A stretch of 64,000 nt of DNA from Antennarius striatus (lineage: Eukaryota; Chordata; Actinopteri; Lophiiformes; Antennariidae), in the NCBI RefSeq assembly GCF_040054535.1, contig NC_090796.1, positions 15,977,001 to 16,041,000 of the forward strand, in the 5' to 3' direction. Each line of letters starts with the position of its first letter. The stretch's first letter is position 1. The notes below the pieces were generated by a model that made no database searches, was not told where the DNA came from, and was given only the letters and a program-made list of their open reading frames with translations. Positions 1 to 10,717 of this stretch are shown here, piece after piece. The translations under genes and the position numbers were made by a program.

Positions 1-414
1 ACGGCTCGGAGACTTCGTGGAGCCATCGCCATGGCAACCCCATTTTCTAGTCATATCTTTAATGAAAAGGTAATGAGAGAAACATAACAGTCCCAACTTC
101 ATTACCGGAGTAAGATTCAGCAATAAAAAGTAAATCAGAGCGTCTGTCGTTTGAAGCGACGGCGGCTCTGCTGCATCCAGCAATTAGACGAGCCCGACCG
201 CCAGGAGACGCCCGGCGTCCACGGACTTCAACACCTTAAATAACAAATAAGAGCAAAACTCGCACCGCTCTCACCTGACCGTGTCCACTTCCTGTCAGGG
301 TGGCACCCCAACGATGCAAACACGCCAATTTACACGCAACAATTAATAGGTGCATCAATACTGCCGCGTGTCCGTTGGAAGGATATCCGGAGAAGCTCCA
401 GGTTGTAGCCCCAC

Positions 415-447
415 CCCCTTTACCTGGCGCTGCACCAGGTAAAGGGG
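415..447. repeat. Perfect 13-bp inverted repeat (hairpin)
   Basis: The arms at 415-427 (CCCCTTTACCTGG) and 435-447 (CCAGGTAAAGGGG) are exact reverse complements separated by a 7-base loop. The structure is in intergenic DNA with no gene beside it. It could be a chance palindrome, the remnant of a small inverted-repeat element, or a structured RNA; nothing in the flanks decides between these. Confidence 0.8.
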
Positions 448-1376
448 CGGAGTTGGTTAGATGCTGTTTGATTAATGTTGTCCCAATAATCGCTTCACAT
501 CTGGCTCATTTGCTGCTAAACTCATCGTTTTGACGACTCGCGCTTTGGTGCGACGTTTCGGCGCAGCAAGGCTAACAAAACGACACGTTTATCGATGCTG
601 GTTTTGCTGGAAATAGCTCCGAAACGCTCGGTAAAACAGGACAATCTGGTGTCTGCAAGTTCATCCACCACGACTAAGCCCCGACGTTTGTCGCTCGGCC
701 CGCGGCTAACGTGAAAAAATTGATTGGCGCAGATTTAAGTAAAGAATCTGACTTCTTCTTCCGCCCTCGCGCTCGGCGAGATGATTAAGGTGCAGTCGGC
801 GAACGCCACACTTTAAATCTATTACACCCGGATCACCGTGTTGAACGTTCATCAAATGCATGGCTGCTGAGCAACAGCTAGAGGAGTACCTTTTTATGGG
901 GGGGGTGCGTTAGCTCTCCTCGCAGTCCCATTACATGCATATTTGTCAAGGAGGATATTCATACGCGAGCAAAGGGGGGAATAATGAGGATCTGAAACGA
1001 TTCTCCGATAGTCGCCCGTTTGTGTTCGACACCGGGATGATAATACCACATTTGTCTCCTCCTTTAATTGGATGTGACCCCCAATGGGGGGGTGGGGGTC
1101 GGCCCCTCCACAAAATGAGACGTGGCCCCCTTTTCTTCCTCCCGGCTCGGTGAGGTAAATGCACGTCCCATTTGAATGCCTTTACCTCGTCGCCTTCGCC
1201 TCATTATCGCAGCGACCTCCTGATCCGGGCGCTGTTCTCAGCCGTAATGATGCGTGATGTTCTGAAAGCAATCCGGTCCGGAGCGGCCGGATCCAGCTGC
1301 CAGCTATCAAAGTAGACTCAGGCAGCCTCTCGTAATGCACTCGAGCCACATGTAGTCCTCAACCCCACCCACCCCC

Positions 1377-1378
<2 letters not shown>

Positions 1379-1414
<36 letters not shown>
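1379..1414. repeat. (AC)n microsatellite, 36 bp
   Basis: Uninterrupted AC dinucleotide tract followed by a C-rich stretch. Apparent open frames here encode only Val-Cys repeats and are not genes. Confidence 0.95.
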
Positions 1415-1416
<2 letters not shown>

Positions 1417-2106
1417 GTCCCTCCCCCCCCCAGCCCTCAGACATTTTCCATGCATAATTAGGTAGAGTCCACGGAGAACGGCACAGATGTTTGTTTTTTT
1501 TCTCCCCACAGAAAGACGAGGATTTTAAAGACGCACATCTTAACGGTGCATCACTGAAGCGGGCCGGACTCAAAGGTGGCCCCCTCCCTGGATGATCCGT
1601 CAAGCACCCAGATTAGACTTTTATTCTCATTCCGCCGCAATTTCATGTCAATAATCTCTCATGCACGGACGCGTGTGTCACGAGACGGCTGAGCGATGAG
1701 AAGGTGTTGAGCGACAGAAATCAAAACCAAGATGGTCCAAAGAGGAGGAGGAGGAGGAATGTGTGGAGCAGCAGACGCCCCCCCCCCCCGCTGCCTTCGC
1801 TCCTCATTGTCCCCCCCCAGACAAGAGGATCATTACCGGCTGGACGGGAGCGCTGGCAGGACCGGGCCTCATTGCTATGCAGCGGCCGACACAGGTTTAA
1901 CAAAGAGAAATTTGTCCAGCATTTGTTTATCTGGAGGAGCAGCGTCTGGTGAGGAGACGCTGCCAGCGGCGGCGGTGGCGGCGGGCCGAGGTGGGCGGAC
2001 GCCCGGGTGAGGTGGCAGCCGCTCGCAGCCCTGCAGTACCCCCCCCCCCTTCAACGCCGAAGCCTTCACAGAAGCAGAAGGATCCTCGCTTCAGATCTGC
2101 AGGCTA

Positions 2107-2420
2107 GATTTGTGATAATCTACAGATAGATCTAGATTCAGATGCAGGTTGATCTGGATTACGGTGCAAATTGATCTGGATACAGGTAGACGTTGATCTG
2201 GATTCAGGTGCAGGTGCAGGTTGATCTGGATTAAAAGACAGCTTGAACTGGATTCAGGTAGAAGCTGACCTGGATTCAGGGGCAGGTTAGTTTGGATTCA
2301 TGGGCAAGGTGATCTGGATTAAGGTGCAGGATGAATTGGATTCTGGTGCAAACTGATCTGAATTCAGGTGCATATTGATCTGGATTAAGGTGCAGGTTAA
2401 TCAGGATTCCAATACAGGTC
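2107..2420. repeat. Degenerate minisatellite, 22-bp period, about 13 copies
   Basis: The motif GATCTGGATT, with variants, recurs at 2151, 2173, 2195, 2223, 2245, 2267, 2289, 2311, 2333, 2355, 2377 and 2399. Spacing is 22 bp except for a single 28-bp step at 2195-2223, caused by a six-base duplication of the GTGCAG part of the unit. Copies are diverged by several substitutions each, but the period is kept almost perfectly. Less clear copies extend to about 2107. There are no unique spacers, so it is not a CRISPR array. Confidence 0.9.
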
Positions 2421-5121
2421 GATAAATTTTAAATTCAGATTTCTCTGAAATGATTCAAATCAAATTTGAAAAAAAAAAACTGTTCAGAAGACGCTTCAGG
2501 AAACCATCGTAACACCTTTTAGATTAAAAATGTGGAAATCAGCGACGCCGGAGTGAATTATGGGACGTCCTGCCGAGGGGGAGGCGTGGCAGCTCGGAGT
2601 ATTGACTTTTTTTTTTTTCCTCCACACAAGCTGTGTTGCAGGACGGGGGCGGGGCGTCTGGTTCGTCCTTGACCTTCCTGTGAACCGAATACATCAGGGG
2701 TCTGTTGCTGAGGAGATTAAAATCAGACAACAGTGGGAGGCGGGAGGGACAGAAAAGGGCCCTGGTTTCCTGAATACATCCGACACCCGTCCAGCAGCGT
2801 CTGACAGTTGCTCTGCAACCCTGGGGGCTGTTTTATCTCAGCTTCCTGTCGGGTCAACAATGGCGGTCGGCGCCGGACACGTTTAAGATTTACGGCGGTG
2901 ATAAGCGACGCGTCTTTCCCCGTATGCGCGCCGCGCCCTCGTCTTCCTGCAGACAGCAGGTGCAGATGGTTAAAGGCAGGTGCTTGGCAAAAAAAAAAAA
3001 CATGAAGAAGAAGAAGAAGAAGGGGGGGGGTAGATGGAGCACCTGGTCCTTCTGTTGCAGCAGCCTGGGGTCGCTCTCGCTATGATTAGCTTTGTTTCTC
3101 CAACAGAGTGCAGCGAGGAAACAGGACTACAACTTCATTACGGCAGCGTGCGGCGGCGCCCATTCTCGTGCTCGAGCGCCGCACTCAACTGCGCCGGAAT
3201 GAGGTTCGCTGCTTAAAACGAACATGTAGAACCCTGGCGACTCGCCGCACCTCCTGCTAGCAGCGCGGCGGTGCATCTTCAAGGACGAGCGCAGGAAATG
3301 AGTGCAAATAGCGTGTTTGTCTTGTCGGCGCTCGTAGGCCCACGGATTTACTTTATTCATGATCACTTCTTCTGCCAGCCAACGGTTGAATAATGGAAGG
3401 AATTATCAGGCGAAGGGAACCAAAGCCCCTCAGAAATGTGTCATGCCCCAAAGCCAAGCTGCCAACGACGGGCCTCCTGATTCACAACGGCGTGCGCACG
3501 CAGCCGCACACCCCGACAACCATCCTCCTACATGCAAACACGCAAAACTTAAAACAGAGGCCGATGATGCCACGAACGGAAAGCTTTGACTGGCAGGATA
3601 TCAATAGCTCATAACAGCGGGAGCCCATGCATGTCAGATAGATTTATGATTCGCTCCAAAACGCCGCGCTCCCATTTTTTCCTCCGCATCAGAACGGGTG
3701 GTTTTTTTTTTGGAGGAGCTAGATTTCACCATGCAGTTTGGCGAGTGTCCCTCGCACAAAGAATGTGACTGACGCAACATTAATCTCCCAACAAAGAGGC
3801 TGGCACGACGACTCCTGAACAATTTCAGGACGGCGAGGTGGCAACGTCAGTCTGGATTTGTCACCGCTCCTTCAACCAGCCGTTCCACCCCCCCCCCAAC
3901 CCCCCAAAATTCACATTTAGATCAAACAAAAAAAAAAAAAAAACGCTCCGCAGAGGGAGGTGAAATGGCGGTGTTTTAAATCCGTGACCCGCACGGGGCG
4001 GCACCTCCTTCTCATTTTCCGTACGGAGTCACGGCAAGAAGTTTTTAAATTTGTCCTAATGAGGTGTGACCTACATGAAGCCCGGACTTCAGCTCCCAGC
4101 AAAATCCCTGCCTATTCAACATTCCCAAATTTAAGGCGTGAACATCACCGAGGAAGAGCAGCTTCCTACCATTTTCCCTAATGCACTTCCTGGAGCGCAG
4201 GTAAGAATGCACAATTTACTGCAGTGACACCAATTTAGAGTTACAGACAGAAATATCCGGATTGCCTCATCGTTTCCTCATCACACGACGGTTTTTCACT
4301 AACAAATCCCTGTGAATCCAATCCGGAGGTGCGGGCGGCAGTGTTTTGCGTCCCTCGCCTCAATAAGAGTGGGCGTTCACGTAACAAGAGGAACTCTGGG
4401 AGAGATATTTGAACTCCTGACTGATTGGTTATCATGTAGACCCGGATTAGAATCATCAGGATGATGTCAGCAGAAGCTACGGGGACTCGGGATCGACAGG
4501 TTCAGAGCTGAAGGAGGTGGAGCTTGAGGAGGAATTTCCGATGAAGATTTTTCTCCATTAGACACATTTTTAAATGGAAAAGAAGGATTTTTTTTTTTTT
4601 TTTTTTTACAAATTGCTAATTTCTCAATTGAAATTTGGCCAGAAAAAAAAATCCAAATTCCCCCTTCCAACCCCCACCCCCTGAGTTAAACCCCATCTGT
4701 TCTTCTGATCCAAAAAGGGAGGGCAATAATAGAAGAAAGGAGATGGGAGGTGAGGAGATCTGGAGATGTTGGATATGAGGAACAGACCCCCCCCTCCCCT
4801 TGATTTTTTAAAAATTTAGATTTCAGGTCAGGTGGAAATAAAATCTCCTGCCACCAGTCAAACATCACGCCTCCTCTTGACAGCTCCTTCCAGGCCACAT
4901 CCATCTCCTGTCACTTTCCCAGAGCCACCCGCCCCTTCCAAAAAAAGAAGGCATGCATGGGGACAGCCCCCCCCCCCCCTTTGACCTGCAGCTGCCACTC
5001 ACCCCAACATCCCCAGAAAGCCCCCCCCTGCTTTGTCTGGAACAACTCCTCCTCAGCTGGGGGTCAAGGTTCAGGGTGCAGCGGGTGGGAGACATTCCTG
5101 CACCACACAAGGAGGCGAATC

Positions 5122-5142
5122 GGGTGGGTGGGGGTGGGGGGT
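5122..5142 (+). other. Canonical G-quadruplex motif
   Basis: Four G runs of three to six bases are separated by single T residues, the pattern expected of a very stable parallel quadruplex. It is intergenic with no obvious promoter beside it. Confidence 0.6.
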
Positions 5143-6348
5143 TGCCTGCGGGGGCGGATTGCTCGCCGTGCCCCGCCCACCCACTCTATTTATCCAGCAG
5201 GTATTTAGTGAGGAGCTAAACTCTGCTTTCTGCATGAGGCCACAAACAACACTTCATTACGTGATTTGCATTCCTCATTCACGCGAGTGTGTGCGGCTTG
5301 GACTATTACCTGGAGGAGACATGTGATTACTGTACACGCATACACGTGTACCCAAAAGAAGGGGGGGGGGGGTGTCACATTCCCTCTCCTTTAAAAACTG
5401 CTTTTACTGCAGACGTACTCAGTTTCTCGTCACACAAGAAAAAAAAGCAGTTTCTCCTTCGTCACGGTGTGATGACAGCATGAAAAGCTTCGGTTTCTGG
5501 ATCCCAAATCCTATTTACCTCTCGTCGACATTAAAGATCCTCAGCGAGGAGCACTTTGCTCTGAACCATTTGATGATAAAAGCTTCTGAAATATTGATTT
5601 GAATGTGAAATTGAGAAGCAGTCAAACAGGCATCCAGGCAGTGTTTCCTCTTTTAATCCCAAATTTCTTTATCTGAGGGCAAGAAGAGGAGCAGAGAGAG
5701 AGAGAGAGGGAGAGGAGAGGAGGATCAGGGAGGGAGGAGAGGCCTGCTTGTGAATGCATGTGCACGTTCATTATTCCCGCATGTGTTTCACGCACGTCTC
5801 TGAGAGGCTGATTGATTTCTGCACCTCTGCAAACAAGCCGGAGCCTTGTTAACGAAGCCGCTCAGAGGTAATGTGCAACTTTCAACTCCCAAATCCGCTT
5901 CCCAGGAAAGTCTGAATTCCACCCTTATTACTGCAGAATAAATGCTGAGCTGCGCTCTAAGCCGGCGTGGCGGAAAAAAAACGTTTGGCAGCGGCTACAG
6001 ATTCCCTTTACAAACACCAATATATTTCTATAACCTGTTATTTCAGCTGAGATGGGTGGGGTGGAGTGGGCACATACAGCTGGCATCTAAATAAGGGATG
6101 CTGCTGCTCTTAGAATGAACCTGATGTCTGCAGAATCAAAGTCACCAGGCTGATTTCAAATAGATAGAATTTCAACAAAAAAACAAAAAAAAAGGGAAGT
6201 TTAACTCACAGAATTCTGTTTCCTATTGAGTTTCAAACCACCACCTCCATCGGGAGTAAATAAAATAAAAGTATCAGTGAATTAAAACGACAGAGATGCC
6301 TCTGAGCAGTAAATAAAAAAAATGCTTAAGCCGCTTCTGTGGGCTACG

Positions 6349-6364
6349 GCTGCCATCTAGCGGC
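6349..6364 (-). promoter_or_regulatory. CTCF-like motif
   Basis: The minus strand reads CCGCTAGATGGCAG, which fits every position of the core CTCF consensus CC(A/G)(C/G)(C/T)AG(A/G)(T/G)GGC(A/G). It lies 1.4 kb beyond the MMP21 stop codon. Occupancy cannot be judged from sequence. Confidence 0.45.
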
Positions 6365-7432
6365 AAGAGTTGATACTGCAAGAGACGTTCTCTGTTCGCA
6401 GCAGCTCCCCCACAGTGGGTGTGTGGGGTTCATTTACGGTCCGTTAAAGGTTCAGTTGTCTGAATTTAATGAGAGGTTTAAATAAAGAAAAACAAGCAGG
6501 TTAAATCAGTTTGTGTGTCAGCACGATGTAGCAATACCTTATTAATAACTTATTAATAACTTAATTTATAGCTAGCAAGCTAATAATGACGTCTAACTGC
6601 AGGTGGATTTCAACACAGACGCTTCCTGCAGAAAATTCGAGCTCAAAGATTTTTATAATTTATTACCACAAGAAATGTAAAGAAAACAAAACTTACGAGA
6701 GGCAGCCATGAATGTAAACCAGCGAAAAAGACCAGCAGGGACAGTAATCCGAATTACGAACATCCAAATGTATGAAAAAGCGGAGGGTTTATTAGGAACA
6801 GGTGGAACTTCCGGGCCAATCAGGCGCGGACAGGAAATGGTAAGCAAAAGGTGGGAGGGGCTCCGGCAAGTACGGAAGTTAGAGAGAAAACTCATTAATC
6901 AGTTAATAATTAATCATCAATTAATCATTCCGCCTCCAACCAACAAACTGGACTCAAACGGATATGATTGATTTATTTTTAATTGTAAATATTAATTTTG
7001 AATGAATATTTACAAGTAACGTCTCTGACGTCACCTCAGATGTCCCGTTCTGTTCCGGGTTGTTGACTCTTCCTTCTTCCTGATTGGGCAGAAACTTTAG
7101 GGACAACCCACACGGAAACAGAATGTTTTATTTCAAAATAAAACATACATAAATAAGGTTAAGTAAAATTAACATGACAGAATTTTTCATCAAAATCTGA
7201 CAAATTAAATAAAATGAAAAAAAAGACACTTTAGAGGTAAGCTAATGCTAACATAGCTGTTGTCTAATGCTAACTTTTCTTTTCTGGCAGCAGAATGTCC
7301 GCCGGCGTTAATTTTGCGTCTCTGAAAGGGGGAAAATTACATAAGGAAGAAACCACAGAAGAACAGGGCTTCATTTCTCCTCCTCTTACTGTGACATTTG
7401 GTCCTTTAGCTCGTCATTGATTTCTACTTCAG

Positions 7433-7438
7433 TTTATT
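7433..7438 (-). terminator. Candidate MMP21 polyadenylation signal
   Basis: AATAAA on the minus strand about 336 bp after the MMP21 stop codon. Another AATAAA match lies near 7126-7131, so the exact 3' end is uncertain. Confidence 0.4.
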
Positions 7439-7773
7439 AAAATGGCGGCCATTGTGCGGCGCTGCTTATCTGAGGCCCAGCGGGAGCCCGATTGCCTCAG
7501 ACGAGCTGATTTAATAAGAGTTCAGTCCAACGTCGATCACGGGGTCGATGGCGGTTTCTGAATGATTGCAGTGAAATGAAACGGCGTTGGGTAAAAATAC
7601 CACAACGTTTTTCCAATCATTTTAGCTTCAATCTAAATTTCGCTGCGCTTTTCTTTGATTGACGTAAATCCATCTTTCACCGTGGCGCAGCGAGGCGAGG
7701 CGAGGACGCTTTCCTTCTCCAAAGCTCGAGGGCATATCTTGATCAACGATATTATTTTCGCCGGACGTCGCCG

Positions 7774-10292
7774 TCAGGGATTCAGCTTGAGCACGGAGGG
7801 ATGGACGTTGCAGATGTCAAACCAGTGTTGATCCACTTCTTTGTGCGGCAGCAGGCCGTTCCGGGGCAGGAAGGGGCGGCGCCGTCGATCACGGCCGCCC
7901 ACCACCTGCCAGAATCGGGTGCCCTTCAGGAGGAAGATGGCGTTGTGGGTGTAGGAGAAGTAGGCGGCGTCGATGTTGCGGACAGGATGGTCAGTGCTTT
8001 CCACGGCGGGGAAGACCTCTGTGAGAGTTTTGGGGAAACCTCTCGCCAAAGCGCCGGCTTCTAGGTTAAACGCGTAAACCTGTTGGAGGAGATTACACGG
8101 AATTACGGAATGACAGATTAAGATTCATCAAAAGTAAGGCAGGAACGTCTCATCCAACCTCCCCACCGGAGGACGCCATTCTCACCAGGTTGCTTTTGAA
8201 GAAGTAGATGTGGGCGTCCCTCCTGTCGTAAAACGCCGTGTCGATTGGACCGAACACCCCAGGGAAACCTTCGGAGATCAATCTGGGGTAGCGATGGCCT
8301 TCAGGATCCTGCCTGAACGCCTGGTCGTTCTCGCCGTCGTACCTCCAGAACCGAGTGCCTGAGCACAAAACCCAGGAACATGATGGAATATTTAACCCTG
8401 TTGACAAACAGGAAGTAACCTGACACCAGCGTGTGTGTGACCCCCCCACCTTTAAAGAAGTAAACAGCATCCCTCTTCCTGGACCACACGTGGACGTACG
8501 CGTCCACTCCGTCCGCTGGAATCCCACGCCATCCGACCTGCAGGGTGACCGGATCTCCGAAGCGGGTGCGGTTGTTTCTGTTCTCGTACAGCCAGTACCA
8601 CCCCTCCCTCATGAAGTAGGTGTTGAAGCGGACCACAGTGGCGCCGTGGGGGGTCTTCTCCTTCCTGATCCAATCGAAGACGGTGTTGAATCGACCTCTG
8701 CACCCCCCTGGGTTCAAACACAAAGGGAACACGATGACTTTAATATCAGATAAATATGAACCGGCTCTGGTTGGGTTTCTTCCACCAGATGGCGCCGTTT
8801 CCCTGCCGTTACCGTAGAGTTGCTGTATGGCCTTCCTGTCCATCCAGTCCATCTCTAACCCCGCCTCCTGGGGCAGGTAGCTGGGCTGCATGATGGAACC
8901 GGGTCTGTAGATGTGGGGGAGACCCAGAACGTGACCTATCTCGTGAACCGCCACCTGAAAGTTCGTTAGAGCCAATGAGTCGCGACCGAACGGACGAATA
9001 TTTCCACCCCCAGCTGGAGTCGGCTCACTTTGAGGAGGCTGATGCCGCTGCCGGCGTTGGGACCGGTGAAGTGTTCGTCGTCGTCGAAGTGGATGTCGCC
9101 CAGGAACCAGGCGTGAGCGAACTCGTGTCCGGTGCCGTCGAATCTCTGGTTGCAGCCCAGATGCCTTCCTGTGAAGAACAACATATTTCATTCATCTGCG
9201 TTGAATTCATTCTTCCAGATCGTCTACGTTAGGTCGGACGTACCGGTTCCGAAGCCCAGCCTGATGTCCACCTCCTCCAGAGGGGAGCGCGTGTCCTCCA
9301 GGAACTCCAGAGGCGACACCTCGCTCCACATCCTGAAGGCCAGCCTGAAGACGTACCGCTGGTCCTCGATGGACAGCTGGCTGCTGTAGCCCTCGCCGAT
9401 CAGCCTCCACCTCAGCAGCCTCTTGGAGAAGGCCACGTAACCCGCCCCGCCCAGATCCCTCCTGCGCCTGCCATTGGACGGCAGGCTGACATCGTTTGTG
9501 CCGATGTCCGCCTGTTGATTCGCCTTGACGGCGTCTTTCGAGCCATTTAGGGACGTGTGGTTTGAAATACGGTCAAATAAGTTGGAGTATTCTGTCTCAT
9601 TTGCATCGGTGTCATTGGAAACGGAGGTCAGGAGGGTTTCTGTGTCGTTAGAAATGAAAACGTCGTCGTCAAAGTCGTTAGCAGAAGAGTTGGACGTGAT
9701 GTTAACGTCCGTTTCATTAAAACTGTTCTCAACATGTTCTTCAAGCGTGTCCGGGTCCAGCTCCTTATCCGGGACCCCGCATCTGGGTTTGTTCATCGCC
9801 TCCTTGGTGGCGTCATCAAACACGCCCGTGACAGGCAGACCCGACACCTTCTGGAACTCTTCCAGCGCCGAAACAAACGCCCGGTTCTGGGCGAAACCGT
9901 CACCATCAATCTGACCAGCGTCCAGAGAAGCGTCCCTGGATTGGCTCAGCGAGACGCCCTCCTGGATGGCGTCCGGAAGGTCATCCAGGAAGTCGTCGTT
10001 GAAGAACGTCTCCGCGTCTTCGTGCTGGATCTCCTCCCAGTTCACCGGCTTAATGAAGCCGTATCTGGAGAGAAACAACTACAAAAAGACGGGGTTTAGA
10101 GTTCACACTTAAAAATACCTGGAAAAAGTTTTTAGAAATTACCTCTGCTCCGGATTTGTCCCTTATGAGCTCGGCTCGGTGAGAATTGGTCTCCACGTCG
10201 GAGTGATCCCGTTTGTGGAAAAGCTTCTCCGCACCAGCTGAGCTGATGCTGGTCCAACAAAGTAAAGGTATCAGCTGGATTAAAGTCAGCAT
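7774..10292 (-). CDS. mmp21: Matrix metalloproteinase 21
   Basis: Secreted zinc endopeptidase; in vertebrates MMP21 is needed for left-right axis determination. Coding exons in order are 10143-10292, 9244-10078, 9029-9168, 8813-8954, 8450-8707, 8186-8358 and 7774-8079, all GT-AG, totalling 667 residues (human about 569). Residues 1-20 form a signal peptide. The cysteine switch PRCGVPD has its Cys at about 150, and the furin site RRRR is at about 254-257. The catalytic motif [11 protein letters not shown] starts at about 379 and a Met-turn SIMQP follows. A hemopexin-like domain fills roughly 423-667. The extra length is largely an acidic insert at 171-228 with eight N-glycosylation sequons. 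The ATG at 10292 is chosen because it opens the signal peptide. MMP21 was assigned over other MMPs by the late RRRR site and by the [11 protein letters not shown] segment before the zinc helix. Confidence 0.96.
8782..8795 (+). promoter_or_regulatory. CTCF consensus match in MMP21 intron
   Basis: CCACCAGATGGCGC fits the core CTCF consensus at every position. It lies in the 105-bp intron between the exons at 8813-8954 and 8450-8707. The plus-strand orientation is opposite to the match near 6349. Confidence 0.45.
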
Positions 10293-10329
10293 CGTGGCGT
10301 CGCTGTGCTCCTGAGAGGAGGCGGGAGCG

Positions 10330-10339
10330 CCTTATATGG
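10330..10339 (-). promoter_or_regulatory. CArG box / TATA-like element of MMP21
   Basis: CCTTATATGG is a perfect CC(A/T)6GG serum-response-factor site. On the minus strand it also reads as a TATAAG-type TATA box. It begins 38 bp upstream of the MMP21 start codon, so use as a TATA box would give a 5' UTR of only about 10 bases. Confidence 0.5.
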
Positions 10340-10590
10340 CAGAGCTTCTCCACACCCACCACACCTCCGGAGGCGCTTTCCTCACCTCCGTGTGGAAAGT
10401 AAACCTCCCACCCACTCAGATCTGGAAGGACGTGTGACGCACGCTTCATCGGGTTTAAGTAGGATGTTGTTGAAAGTGGTTAAAAACTTCGCTTTCATGT
10501 GGATGATTACGGTTTGGTGGAGGATACGACCACGAGTGACACCTGCGAAGAACCGGACACACACTCCAAAGGAACGAATGGCGACCCAGG

Positions 10591-10596
10591 TTTATT
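10591..10596 (-). terminator. UROS polyadenylation signal
   Basis: AATAAA on the minus strand, about 120 bp after the UROS stop codon. It leaves roughly 250-300 bp between the end of UROS and the start of MMP21 for the MMP21 promoter. Confidence 0.6.
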
Positions 10597-10717
10597 TTAA
10601 CAACCTTTAAATAAATAGGATTAGCATCGTCTTACATTATCCAGGCTATTTCACGCCGAGTGCACACAGCTGATAGGAAGAGCATCACATATAAAACATT
10701 TCAGAGTCTGTGATTGG

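Larger units (their letters stand above)
1..7773. other. Intergenic region downstream of MMP21
   Basis: I see no credible gene in this 7.8 kb. All open frames are short, low in complexity or without family resemblance, and none is linked by plausible splice sites. In human the next gene on this side is EDRF1 (from memory); nothing resembling it was recognised here. The stretch holds a 13-bp perfect hairpin near 415-447, a CA repeat near 1379-1414, a 22-bp minisatellite near 2107-2420, a G-rich quadruplex motif near 5122-5142, a purine-rich tract near 5690-5740, and a CTCF-like motif near 6349. It may also contain the MMP21 3' UTR, with the minus-strand AATAAA at 7433-7438 as the nearest good signal. 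Confidence 0.7.

Noticed and set aside
2107-2420. Possible CRISPR-like array
   Set aside because: Units are contiguous 22-bp repeats without unique spacers, and the genome is eukaryotic.
1-7773. Exons of EDRF1, the expected neighbour beyond MMP21
   Set aside because: No matching coding segment was recognised; the gene is either further away or not adjacent in this species.
8301-9191. 296-codon frame on the minus strand read as one protein
   Set aside because: It runs through three MMP21 exons and the introns between them by chance. The true exons have clear GT-AG boundaries and the frame shifts at each.
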